Assembly (NCBI RefSeq): GCF_000767465.1
Contig: NZ_CP009291.1
Span: 868,001 to 932,000 of the forward strand
Length of the DNA: 64,000 bases
Direction: 5' to 3'
Origin: Novosphingobium pentaromativorans US6-1
Lineage (GTDB): Bacteria > Pseudomonadota > Alphaproteobacteria > Sphingomonadales > Sphingomonadaceae
The position numbers and the translations under genes were made by a program. Shown here in pieces: positions 42,593 through 50,561 of this stretch. The stretch's first letter is position 1. Each line of letters starts with the position of its first letter. The notes under the pieces were generated by a model that saw nothing but the letters and a program-made list of their open reading frames with translations, did no database searches and was not told the DNA's origin.

Positions 42593-43588
42593 TCACGGAT
42601 CGAGCCGCAGTCTCGGCTCATGAAAAGTGGTGCTTGTCAGCTGACGCCCCATGCCTTTCGCGCGTGCCCGCCGAAGTGCCTCGATCCCGACAGACAAGTC
42701 GGAAATCCCCATGCCCATCGCCTTGAAAACCGTGAGATCGGCGTCGGCGGGTCTTTGGAATCGCGTCGCCACCAGTTCGCTCAACGGCCTCAGCCGCGTC
42801 CACTTCGCCTCATCGTCATCGAAGGCAGCCATGAATTCCCGGCTAAGCCTCCGCACCTGCGATATGCTGTCAGCAGCACAAACCGTCGCGCGGTCCAAAA
42901 GCTGTGGCTCAAACTCAATCCGGTCCGGCCCTATTGCGCCGATGGCATTGAGATGCACGCCAGTCGCAAGCGCATCGCGCGAAATAAAGGGCGCTCCGGC
43001 CCGCGTCGCCAAAGTGACGACCGAAGCCCCCGCCAGAGCTTCTTCCAACGATCCTGCCGCCACGGCCTCCAACGAAAGTCGGTCGCGCACTTTTTCCGCC
43101 AGCGCCCGGCGGTTGGCTTCGGTCGGACTCCAGATGGCCACTCGTTCGAGCGGGCGCACCGCAGCGACGGCGGCGACTTGCGCCAGACTTTGCTTGCCAG
43201 TGCCGATCATGGCCATTGTCCGCGCTGCGCTATCAGCAAGGTGATCGGTTGCCAGGCCGCTGATCCCCGCCGTACGCATCTGCCCCAGTGCGAAAGCCTC
43301 GATCACGGCAAGCAGTTTCCCCTTGCCCGCGTCAAACAGCAACAGCAGGGGATTGGCGCCGCCTTTGGTGTGGGTCCAGGTCTTGGTGCCGACAATGGGC
43401 CCGCTTTCGAATAGCGCGCCAATGGCATGCAGGGTCGAGCCGCCACCCCAAGTCAGTTGCGTCTTGGTCATGTTGCTGGCGCGGCCGGCCGCTTGTTCGC
43501 CAAGACCCCAGCGCAATGCCTCGATCACTTCCGGCAGCGCCAGCAGCGAAACCACTTCGCCTTCGGTGATCCAGAGAGCTTCGCTCAT
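42593..43588 (-). CDS. Ornithine cyclodeaminase/mu-crystallin family protein
   Basis: A 331-residue NAD(P)-binding protein: LPEVIEALRWGLGEQAAGR, GALFESGPIVGTKTWTHTKG, GQMRTAGISGLATDHLAD, AMIGTGKQSLAQVAAVAA (Rossmann) and HLNAIGAIGPDRIEFEP. Members are ornithine cyclodeaminases, ketimine reductases or amino acid dehydrogenases. Its presence may indicate an imine or amino-acid-like side chain in the substrate, or an accessory reductase. ATGA overlap with the upstream AhpD-like gene indicates cotranslation. Confidence 0.85.
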   Translation of the reverse strand: MSEALWITEGEVVSLLALPEVIEALRWGLGEQAAGRASNMTKTQLTWGGGSTLHAIGALFESGPIVGTKTWTHTKGGANPLLLLFDAGKGKLLAVIEAFALGQMRTAGISGLATDHLADSAARTMAMIGTGKQSLAQVAAVAAVRPLERVAIWSPTEANRRALAEKVRDRLSLEAVAAGSLEEALAGASVVTLATRAGAPFISRDALATGVHLNAIGAIGPDRIEFEPQLLDRATVCAADSISQVRRLSREFMAAFDDDEAKWTRLRPLSELVATRFQRPADADLTVFKAMGMGISDLSVGIEALRRARAKGMGRQLTSTTFHEPRLRLDP

Positions 43589-44160
43589 GAGCCAAGCTTT
43601 TCGAAAATCGAAGGGACCGGAGGCTGAAGTTCGAGGCCGTTCACGATCAGCGCGTGCGTGATGTAGCGCCCGACAAGAAACATCACGGCCAAGGCCTGAT
43701 CCGCGCCGACCTGTTCGATAGCAACCTCGATTTCGCGCGAGACGCCTACTCCGCGACGTTCGACCATCGCCATGGCCAGCCGCTGCACGGCACGCTCCTT
43801 ACCCGAGAGCAGCGGCGCATCATCAGGCGAAAGCCGCTCGACGGCAGCAACCCAATCCTCGCCAAAGCCGCGCTTGACCGAGAGTCTCTCATGCTGATGC
43901 AATTCATATGCGTTGCCCATGAGTCTCGCGACCGTCAGCGCGCCGGTTTCCGTCAAACGGTCGGGAAGCGCCTGCTTGAGCGCCTCGGTCATTTCCATGT
44001 AAGGCGCAAGCACATCGGGCAGCGCACCACTGTATTGGAAAAACTCGCCGAGATAGCCCAGCCGCTCCACCCGCGAACGCAAGATTCCCTGGAGTCGCGG
44101 AGCCATTTCTTCAAAGCTCAAGCGCGGGATACGTCCGCTCATGGTTGTTGGAAACTCCAT
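43585..44160 (-). CDS. AhpD/carboxymuconolactone decarboxylase-like protein
   Basis: A 191-residue all-helical protein of the CMD/AhpD-like fold (RLTETGALTVARLMGNAYEL, HQHERLSVKRGFGEDWVAAV, GKERAVQRLAMAMVERRGVG). The Cys-x-x-Cys of AhpD is absent, with Asn-Ala-Tyr-Glu at that place, so peroxidase-type redox chemistry is unlikely. It is the first gene after the LysR regulator. A start at 44142 (MSGRIPRLS) is possible. Confidence 0.75.
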   Translation of the reverse strand: MEFPTTMSGRIPRLSFEEMAPRLQGILRSRVERLGYLGEFFQYSGALPDVLAPYMEMTEALKQALPDRLTETGALTVARLMGNAYELHQHERLSVKRGFGEDWVAAVERLSPDDAPLLSGKERAVQRLAMAMVERRGVGVSREIEVAIEQVGADQALAVMFLVGRYITHALIVNGLELQPPVPSIFEKLGS

Positions 44161-44272
44161 TCACACGATCTGGAATAGTATTAGCTCCATTCCTCCTGAT
44201 ACTCGTTGTAATAGCGGTTTGAGCGATGTAAAATACCGATTCCGCACTGTGTCATACCGAAAAGGTTTAACC
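44161..44272. promoter_or_regulatory. Divergent control region between the LysR gene and the catabolic genes
   Basis: A region of 112 bases separating the divergent lysR and cluster genes, where a LysR protein would bind and both promoters would lie. It is AT-richer than the genes. No unambiguous T-N11-A palindrome or promoter pair could be picked out by eye. Confidence 0.5.
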
Positions 44273-45172
44273 ATGGACCTCTCCAAACTGCGCTACACGA
44301 TTGCCTTGGCGGAGGAACTCAATTTCACCCGCGCCGCAGAGCGGTGCCACATCTCGCAGCCGCCGCTGAGCCGGGCGATAAGGGATATCGAAGACAAGGT
44401 CGGGACGAAGCTGTTCGAACGGAGCAAGCATCATGTGCAGATCACGCCTGCCGGCACAAGTTTCGTCAACACAGCCCGAAAAATCATCGACCTGCTTGAG
44501 AGCGGGGCTCTGGCTGCACGCGAAACTGCGGATGGCCTTCGAGGATCGCTGACCATCGGATTTGGGGGATCAATGGTCTACTCGCTAATCCCTGCGCTGG
44601 TCAGGCAGTTCCGCTCCGCAGTACCAAATGTGGCGATCGACTTCTGCACCATATCGATAACCGGACAACTCGAAGCATTACGAGAAGGCAGATTGGACAT
44701 TGGCGTCATCAGATTGCCAATCAATGACGCAATGATTGCTCACCATATCATCCGCACTGAACCACTTATCATCGCCCTGCCAAACAACCACCCACTCGCC
44801 CGCAACTCAGAGGAAGTAAATATCGGAGAACTGGAATACTGTTCATTTATCTCCTATGAGACCCGGATGGGATACAATTTCCACACTGACCTTCTGGAAC
44901 TGTGTCGGACGGTCGACTTCAGCCCGATGATTGCCCATGTCGCCCCCAATACGGAAGGCGTGATAGGCATCGTCGCTTGTGGCGAAGGAGTCGCCATTGT
45001 TCCGGCCTCGGCGCGGCACCTGTCTATCGATGGGGCCACATTCCGGAACCTCAAGGTTCCTCGGAAGGCCCAAAAACTATCTTCCGTGCGTTTCGCGCTA
45101 GCATGGAACCGGGAATCCACCTCGGCTACAGCGCGCCAATTCCTCTCGCTCTTCGGTGCCGATCTGGCCTGA
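44273..45172 (+). CDS. LysR-family transcriptional regulator
   Basis: A 299-residue LysR protein starting MDLSKLRYTIALAEELNFTR, with the winged helix-turn-helix AAERCHISQPPLSRAIRDIE (residues about 18-37). A ligand-binding domain follows (LTIGFGGSMVYSLIPALVRQ, FCTISITGQLEALREGRLDI, GVIRLPIN). The ATG at 44273 is chosen by the family N-terminus; the longer frame from 44141 is in the control region. It is divergent from the catabolic operon and probably activates it in response to a pathway intermediate. Confidence 0.93.
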   Translation: MDLSKLRYTIALAEELNFTRAAERCHISQPPLSRAIRDIEDKVGTKLFERSKHHVQITPAGTSFVNTARKIIDLLESGALAARETADGLRGSLTIGFGGSMVYSLIPALVRQFRSAVPNVAIDFCTISITGQLEALREGRLDIGVIRLPINDAMIAHHIIRTEPLIIALPNNHPLARNSEEVNIGELEYCSFISYETRMGYNFHTDLLELCRTVDFSPMIAHVAPNTEGVIGIVACGEGVAIVPASARHLSIDGATFRNLKVPRKAQKLSSVRFALAWNRESTSATARQFLSLFGADLA

Positions 45173-45253
45173 ACCCACGCGAAACGAGGCACAGCGGGCA
45201 CCGCTTTCCGCCAACCTCACTTGACGACGCCGACAACGCCCTTGTCGACTATC

Positions 45254-45272
45254 TGGGCACCTCCATCAACCT
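45254..45272 (+). repeat. 19-bp inverted repeat, right of the catabolic cluster
   Basis: TGGGCACCTCCATCAACCT, exact inverted copy of 23905-23923. The two copies bracket the entire catabolic cluster (about 21.3 kb). The frame here reads ADNALVDYLGTSINLSTFLG and stops at 45291, suggesting the tail of a broken gene. Confidence 0.55.
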
Positions 45273-45322
45273 CTCGACATTCCTGGGGTAATTTGATTCA
45301 CTCGTCCTGACGGGAGGCGGCG

Positions 45323-45556
45323 ATGCGTCAGGCTGGATTGTTTGGATTGTCGGATCATTTGAAGCGTTTATCGGCCTATGGCGACCCGCTGGAAGAACTG
45401 GGCCTGATCATCAATTTTGAGGTTTTCCGCCCGACGCTGGTTGCGGCGCTGGCCTCCGGGGACGGAGCGAAGGGCGGTCGCCCGGCTTATGATCCGGTGG
45501 CGATGCTCAAGGTGCTGATCCTGGCGGCCCAAAACAATGTTGCCGATGCGCGGATG
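45323..45556 (+). pseudogene. IS5-family transposase, N-terminal fragment
   Basis: Begins MRQAGLFGLSDHLKRLSAYG after GGGAGGCGGCG and matches the N-terminus of IS5-type transposases (FEVFRPTLVAALASGDGAKG, YDPVAMLKVLILAAQNNVAD). It resembles but is not the same as the intact transposase at 13699. It breaks off after ADARM at about 45556, so the DDE domain is missing. TTTGATTCACTCG at 45295 probably belongs to its left terminal repeat. Confidence 0.85.
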
Positions 45557-45781
45557 AGTGGCAAAGTTGGGTCGACTGCCGTCGAAAGCTTTTGGCCCTC
45601 ATGAAGGTCAGTTATCCTACCTCTGGTCCCAAGAACCTGCCAGTCAGCAAACCACCCCTTTCCGGACATTATAACAGTATCGCGTCCAAGGCCCGCCCTT
45701 GCGTCGGCTCCGATCGTGCTAAACGCGAAGGGCAGGCATATACTTAGCTGGCCTCAACACCGCAGTCCGAACCGGGACGTT
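45557..45781. other. Unassigned scar sequence
   Basis: About 225 bases between the IS5 fragment and an Lrp fragment. No coding frame of recognisable type and no terminal repeat was seen. Confidence 0.4.
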
Positions 45782-46000
45782 TTATAATTTTGGAAGGCGT
45801 CGGGCGACTGTTGACGATTGGATGATAGCCGTGTCGGTCGATGCGAACGGGACGAAGCGATCAACCACAGTTTCAAGTTCTTGCACGTCGCTAACCACGA
45901 ATTTCGCCAGAAAACAGTCCGCCCCGGTCACGCGATCCGCTTCGACGACCTCAGGCGTATCGCTCAGCATTTGAGCCACCCTTTTCACTTCGCCTGGCAT
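45782..46000 (-). pseudogene. Lrp/AsnC-family regulator, C-terminal (RAM) domain only
   Basis: The frame reads VKRVAQMLSDTPEVVEADRV, TGADCFLAKFVVSDVQELET and STDTAIIQSSTVARRLP. This matches the ligand-binding RAM domain and terminus of Lrp/AsnC regulators. The N-terminal helix-turn-helix is missing. The upstream side (right) joins the sacsin-like fragment near 46000, so this is a deletion scar. Confidence 0.75.
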
Positions 46001-46543
46001 GGCGCGTATTCCGCATCGTCAAAGCCCAATGCTTTCGCAGCTTCGTTCTGTGATTTTTCCCGATCGGCGACGGCAGCGGCCCGTGCCTTGTCGGCAGCAC
46101 TCTGGGCTTCAATATTCTTTCCAAACTGGATAGCTTTTAGCCAAGGCCATCCGGCATCGAAGGTGAACCCTTCTGGCAGCAGTTCTGATCGAGCCTGCGC
46201 TGGCTTTACGAATTCGGCCTTGCCCTGTGGCACCCATGCAAAATTTCGGAGCTGATGAACAAGGCACGAATCGGCAAAGCGCGCACCATTGCTCTCGTTC
46301 TTGCGATACACTGCTCGAAGGGGGTTTTCATATGTAGCCCAGTCATGTTTGTGATGCGTTTCTGGCAACAAACGCATCGTTTCCCATATAAGCTTTGAAA
46401 GCCTGACCGACTTTCGCTCTGCGAGCTGTTTGAAATGCCGGATGGCATAGTCGCGATTGATAGGGGAGGTGTAGCGCTCCCCGGGAACGGCCTGCAAATA
46501 GCTCAAATTTGGGTTGTTTGATTGACGCGGAAGAAATGTGCAT
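45985..46543 (-). pseudogene. Sacsin-like/DUF3883-type ATP-binding protein fragment
   Basis: An open frame of about 185 codons without start: LSYLQAVPGERYTSPINRDY, LSKLIWETMRLLP, NFAWVPQGKAEFVKPAQARS, ELLPEGFTFDAGWPWLKAIQ, FGKNIEAQSAADKARAAAVA. The 'WVPQ..G.FVxPA.A...LP.GF.FD.GW.WLKA..FG' pattern is what I associate with large sacsin/HSP90-like ATPase proteins found in bacterial defence loci. The assignment is tentative. The right edge is fused to a SNF2 fragment at about 46543, and the left edge to the Lrp fragment. Confidence 0.45.
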
Positions 46544-46793
46544 CGGCCCACCGTTGCGAAATCACCAATCCGGCTTCGATAGTTTTGCCAAGGCCAACTT
46601 CGTCGGCAAGCAGCGCTCCCTTTGACTGTGGCGATGCAAATGCAAACAAGGCCGCGTCCACTTGATGCGGATTCATATCAACTTGCGCGCCCGCGACAGC
46701 AACTGCGAGCTTTTCACTGCTATCGGACGATCTCCGTCGCACAAGGTCACTAGCCAAGTATTTTGAGTGATAATCTGTAATTATTTCAGTCAT
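46543..46793 (-). pseudogene. SNF2-type helicase, N-terminal fragment
   Basis: Starts MTEIITDYHSKYLASDLVRR at an ATG overlapping the fic stop. It reaches VDMNPHQVDAALFAFASPQS and the Walker A region LLADEVGLGKTIEAGLVISQ, diagnostic of SNF2/HepA-type helicases. After QRWA (about 46543) the sequence becomes the sacsin-like fragment. The gene was therefore the second gene of a fic operon and lost most of its length by a deletion. Confidence 0.82.
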
Positions 46794-47920
46794 TCACTTG
46801 CGCTTTTATCGGCTACCACTCCAACCGCAAGGCGATAACGAGCATAGCGACGCTCACCGGTGCGGATCAGCGCGCCCTTCTCGACAAGATCGGCCAAATC
46901 GCGTGTCGCAGTGGCAAGGGCAGCCCCCGTAATTGTCCGGTAATTTCCCGCACTCAACCCGCCCTCAAACCCATCCGGCCCTTCGCGGAACAAGCGAAGC
47001 AGCGCCTTCTCCTGCCGTTCGTTGATTTCCCCGCGCAAGCGATCAAGCAGCCGTGTCTTGTCGATCAGGAAGCGGATGCGGGTGATCGTCCGCGCCTGCG
47101 CCTCGATGACAATATCGGCGAACCATGCGAGCCAGACATTGATGTCATTGCTCTGGCTTCCAAGCTGGAGTGCGGCGTAATAGGCTTTTCGGTGGCGGTG
47201 GATCGTTTCTGCAAGCGCGGTCAGCGTCGGTGCTGACAGGTTTTGCGCCAACGCCTTTTCAGCAATTGCGCGTCCGATCCGGCCATTACCGTCTTCAAAG
47301 GGATGGATGCTCTCAAACCACAGGTGCGAGATCGCGGCACGGGTGATCGCTGGAAGCGGATTCGGTGACGACGGCGCACGGTCGTTGAACCACGAGATAA
47401 AGCGGGACATTTCCAGTAGCACGGTATCCGATGGCGGTGCCTCGAAATGCACACGCGGCGCGTGGAGCGCCCCTGAAACGATCTGCATTGCGTCCTCATG
47501 CGTCCGGTAGCGCCCGACATCGGCAATATCCCGGCGTCCGTTCATCAACATCGCGTGCCACGCAAATAGCGTCTGATCGTCGAGTGGCGCTGCATGGTTC
47601 CGGTAAACATCGGCCATGAGCTCGGCGGCACCGGCCTCCGCCGCACTTGCACGGCGCGAATCTGTGGCAAAGCCCAGATGCTTGGCCAGCGACGATTGAA
47701 CGCTGTCGCGGTCGAGAATTTCGCCCTCGATGGCGGAGCTCTCGACGACCTCCTGCGATATGAGTTCGACAGTCAGGCCATCGCGCGCATCGGCATCTAG
47801 GTGGTGCAGCGCGCCGATGACAACGCCGGAGCCTTTCAGGAACTGCTCTTCTGCCGCACGGATGCTATCCGCATCGAAGCGGAATTCAGGCCAATCGGGA
47901 AGCTGCCAATTCCAGCGCAT
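46790..47920 (-). CDS. fic: Fic-family protein (AMPylase-type), intact
   Basis: A 376-residue Fic protein. N-terminal inhibitory-helix-like motif SSAIEGE (61-67), the Fic core with the active-site loop HPFEDGNGRIGR (207-218) and a C-terminal winged-helix segment (LSAGNYRTITGAALATATRD, LVEKGALIRTGERRYARYRL). Fic enzymes transfer AMP or other nucleotides to target proteins; the SxxIEGE motif normally keeps them off. The stop overlaps the helicase start. An inverted repeat sits 20 bases before the ATG. Confidence 0.92.
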   Translation of the reverse strand: MRWNWQLPDWPEFRFDADSIRAAEEQFLKGSGVVIGALHHLDADARDGLTVELISQEVVESSAIEGEILDRDSVQSSLAKHLGFATDSRRASAAEAGAAELMADVYRNHAAPLDDQTLFAWHAMLMNGRRDIADVGRYRTHEDAMQIVSGALHAPRVHFEAPPSDTVLLEMSRFISWFNDRAPSSPNPLPAITRAAISHLWFESIHPFEDGNGRIGRAIAEKALAQNLSAPTLTALAETIHRHRKAYYAALQLGSQSNDINVWLAWFADIVIEAQARTITRIRFLIDKTRLLDRLRGEINERQEKALLRLFREGPDGFEGGLSAGNYRTITGAALATATRDLADLVEKGALIRTGERRYARYRLAVGVVADKSASE

Positions 47921-47939
47921 GATGGATAAGATGCCTTTC

Positions 47940-47973
47940 TATCAATCATGATATAGCATGATTATGATTGATA
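47940..47973. promoter_or_regulatory. Inverted repeat upstream of fic, candidate operator
   Basis: TATCAATCAT (47940-47949) and its exact complement ATGATTGATA (47964-47973) separated by 14 bases, with a nested TCATG/CATGA. It lies 20 bases upstream of the fic start and covers the start of the divergent small frame at 47964. Because Fic has a C-terminal winged helix, autoregulation is possible (inference). Confidence 0.5.
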
Positions 47974-48097
47974 AAGCGATAGCCAATCAATCACAAGCGG
48001 CCAAGATTTTCGGCTGCCGGTGGAAAGACACCGCATTGCACCCCTTTGAGTTCGCCAGCGGCGAAGGGGCGACAAGTGCGGTGACGTGGTGCTGGAA
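47964..48097 (+). pseudogene. Divergent small gene fragment, cut by IS3
   Basis: A frame starting MIDKAIANQSQAAKIFGCRW, continuing KDTALHPFEFASGEGATSAV, open until the IS3 end at about 48098. It is divergent from fic and shares the inverted repeat. I do not recognise the family. Composition and the lack of stops make it plausible that it was a real gene whose remainder was removed or displaced; coding status is uncertain. Confidence 0.3.
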
Positions 48098-48144
48098 ATC
48101 TGGACAGGGTGTTAAGCTCATCCCGACCTAAGGAATGGACGGGA

Positions 48145-48429
48145 ATGAAGAAGACGAGAAAGCGCTACAGCGCGGAATTCAAGGCGAAAGTTGCGATGGA
48201 GGCGATCCGTGGTGAACTGACGCTGGCGGAACTGGCTGCGAAGCACGGCGTCCACCATACGATGATCGGGGGATGGAAGCGTCAGGCGGTGGACGGGATG
48301 GCCAGCCTGTTCGACGGCGGTGAGCAGGCGTCGAAGACGGAGACCGAAGCGGAAATCGAGAAGCTGCATGCCAAGATCGGGCAATTGCTGGTGGAGCGGG
48401 ATTTTTTGGCGAAAGCCTCCGGTCGATGA
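48145..48429 (+). CDS. IS3-family OrfA
   Basis: A 94-residue OrfA starting MKKTRKRYSAEFKAKVAMEA with a helix-turn-helix (LTLAELAAKHGVHHTMIGGW) and a C-terminal coiled coil (EIEKLHAKIGQLLVERDFLA). GGAATGGACGGGA precedes the ATG. The stop overlaps the orfB ATG (ATGA). OrfA binds the element ends and combines with OrfB. Confidence 0.9.
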   Translation: MKKTRKRYSAEFKAKVAMEAIRGELTLAELAAKHGVHHTMIGGWKRQAVDGMASLFDGGEQASKTETEAEIEKLHAKIGQLLVERDFLAKASGR

Positions 48430-49316
48430 GCGCGGGCCAGAGGCGATTGCTGATCGAGCCTGCTCACCAGCGCCTGTCGATCGCGGCGCAGTGCCGCCTG
48501 CTGTCGATCAGCCGGTCTTCCTATTATTATACGCCTGCGCCTCAGAGCGAGGAGACGCTGGCGCTGATGCGGGTAATCGACGAGACGTTCATGGACTGTC
48601 CGTGGTACGGCAGCCGGCAGATGGTGCGGCACCTGCAGCGGCTTGGTCATGCGGTGGGCCGCCGCCGGGTACGACGGCTGATGGCGCAGATGGGGCTGGC
48701 GGCGATCTACCAGCGCCCGCGCACGAGCGATCCGCACCCGGAGCATCGGATTTATCCCTATCTGCTGCGGGACATGAAGATCGAGCGGCCCAATCAGGTG
48801 TGGTGTGCGGACGTGACATATCTACCGATGCGCCGAGGCTTCCTCTATCTCGTTGCGATCATGGATTGGGCCACCCGCAAGGTGCTGGCCTGGCGATTGT
48901 CCAATACCATGGACGCGGCTTTTTGCGTCGAGGCTCTGGAGGATGCCATGGCCCGCTTTGGCAAGCCGGACATCTTCAACACCGATCAGGGCAGCCAGTT
49001 CACTTCGCAGGCCTTCACCGGCGTGCTGCGGGCGGCCGAAGTGAAAATCAGCATGGATGGCAAGGGGCGCTGGATGGACAACGTCTTCATCGAGCGCCTG
49101 TGGCGCTCGGTGAAGTACGAGTGCGTCTATCTGCACGCCTTCGAGACGGGTTCCGAACTGCGCGCAGGCCTGTCCCGCTGGTTCGCCTATTACAACCATC
49201 ACCGGCCTCACTCACGCCTTGCAGGCAAAACCCCGGCAGAGGCATATGGGCAAATCGACGCTTCAGATCATGGGGGGCATGCCCCCCATGATCTGATCAC
49301 CAGAATGGCGGCGTAA
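48426..49316 (+). CDS. IS3-family transposase OrfB
   Basis: A 296-residue integrase-type transposase: HTH_21 region (YGSRQMVRHLQRLGHAVGRR), rve core with VWCADVTYLPMRRGFLYLVA (first Asp), FNTDQGSQFTSQAFTGVL (second Asp), DNVFIERLWRSVKYECVYLH (Glu), and FAYYNHHRPHSRLAGKTPAE. All three catalytic residues are present. A 34-base perfect palindrome lies inside the last codons (49263-49296). Looks functional. Confidence 0.92.
   Translation: MSAGQRRLLIEPAHQRLSIAAQCRLLSISRSSYYYTPAPQSEETLALMRVIDETFMDCPWYGSRQMVRHLQRLGHAVGRRRVRRLMAQMGLAAIYQRPRTSDPHPEHRIYPYLLRDMKIERPNQVWCADVTYLPMRRGFLYLVAIMDWATRKVLAWRLSNTMDAAFCVEALEDAMARFGKPDIFNTDQGSQFTSQAFTGVLRAAEVKISMDGKGRWMDNVFIERLWRSVKYECVYLHAFETGSELRAGLSRWFAYYNHHRPHSRLAGKTPAEAYGQIDASDHGGHAPHDLITRMAA
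49263..49296. repeat. 34-bp perfect palindrome inside the end of IS3 orfB
   Basis: The sequence from TCAGATCATGGGGGG to CCCCCCATGATCTGA is an exact palindrome with GCATGC-like centre, 34 bases long, 20 bases before the orfB stop. In RNA it would form a very stable stem with little loop. Possible terminator or protective hairpin for the element. Confidence 0.8.
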
Positions 49317-49361
49317 ACAACAACCGGATGAGCTTAACTTAGCCGCAAACCTGTACAGGAA

Positions 49362-49859
49362 GGCGGGACCACCTCAGGGGCAAGCGCGGCGCGCGGGGTC
49401 GAGGAGGCCTGTCCTAGCCTTAGGGACCGAGCCTACCCCATGGCCATCACGCGCCTTTCGCAAACTCCAGGGACTGATGTTGACCTGCAGGATCTGCCGG
49501 AATGTTGGAATGCAGGCGACAGGCGAGCCCACCCACGCGAGGACATAGCCCACCCGGCGACAATGTTCTGAAGCCAAGCCAATTTGCTATGATAAGGTGA
49601 TCACTTCGATATCGTAGCCTAGATGCTTGCTTCAGGTCCGATCGTGAATTCCCGCCCACGGAATAGGCACCGCCACCTTTCGTGAATTTCGACTACATCG
49701 CTAGGTCACGAAGACAGCGCTGCACTGTCAGTTGTCATCCAATAGTCCCGGTAAGCAACATTTTGAGAGCCAGCAGGTACATTGCAGCCATAGCAAAGCC
49801 AGCCGACCAAGCTTCTACAAGCAATTTTCGATTGCGTTTTTGACCGTCATCTTCCTTCC
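49362..49859. other. Region without supported genes
   Basis: About 500 bases. A plus-strand frame of 43 codons at about 49439-49570 and minus-strand frames exist, but none has a recognisable product or convincing start. No repeat or RNA gene was seen. Confidence 0.4.
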
Positions 49860-50339
49860 TCATGACAGCCCTCGCGAACCTAGTGCATTTTCGTTCATGA
49901 TTTTTGCCCCCGCAAAAAGAGTGTCCATCTTCTGAAGCGTATCGTGAGAGAGGCGTAGAAAAGATCTGCGCGCATCGACAGGATCCGGGTACCTTTCGAT
50001 CATTCCGCGCTCGACCAAGAGGTTGACCCAGCGCAGCGCTGTAGTGGCTGGAACTGCCGCGCCTATGCATGCGCTTGAGATGCTGATCCTGCGGTCTTGG
50101 ACGGTGGCTACATAGAGGTCGAGAAGTATATCCCAGCCCGGTTCACCAAAGAGAATGCTGTCAAACGCCACATCACGCTTTCTGCGAAATGCGTAAAGTT
50201 TTTTGGCGCTAGCAGCAGGGTCATCCCCCAAGTGGGTTTGGGCCGAATCAGTGTCCGACGCTTGCTCAGCTGAATTGGCAAGCAAAGAATTTACGATTTC
50301 ACGAATCTTGAACAAGTCTCTGCAGTCGTGCGTTCCCAT
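49860..50339 (-). CDS. MarR-like winged-helix transcriptional regulator
   Basis: A 159-residue protein whose second half is a MarR-type winged helix: GWDILLDLYVATVQDRRISI, SSACIGAAVPATTALRWVNL (recognition helix), LVERGMIERYPDPVDARRSF (wing). The N-terminal 45 residues are unusual for MarR. Similar stand-alone regulators are common in sphingomonads. There is no adjacent partner gene that would give its target. The ATG at 50339 has no strong ribosome site. Confidence 0.75.
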   Translation of the reverse strand: MGTHDCRDLFKIREIVNSLLANSAEQASDTDSAQTHLGDDPAASAKKLYAFRRKRDVAFDSILFGEPGWDILLDLYVATVQDRRISISSACIGAAVPATTALRWVNLLVERGMIERYPDPVDARRSFLRLSHDTLQKMDTLFAGAKIMNENALGSRGLS

Positions 50340-50561
50340 GGCAATTCTGTCCCAAATCAGATCGAATCTATTCGGGCAAAGACTTAAGGGTATATATCCA
50401 TGGCTAATGAGTTAATTTACTGAAAAACTCATTCCATCGAAGGTTAGCCATGCTTCGACGCAAAGGTGCAATCGGACCAAAGCAGCAGATTTGCGAACCT
50501 ACATAGTTTCACGTAGTCAGACGAAATAGGTCGTGCCCAGCACATTCACATGAGTGCGTAA

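Larger units (their letters stand above)
48098..49361 (+). mobile_element. IS3-family element, complete
   Basis: Two overlapping genes (orfA, orfB) between imperfect ends: CTGGACAGGGTG..TTAAGCTCATCC on the left (about 48100-48123). On the right is the complement of CTGTACAGGTTTGCGGC..TTAAGCTCATCC (about 49322-49361). Exact tips and a 3-base duplication could not be fixed by eye. Confidence 0.75.
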
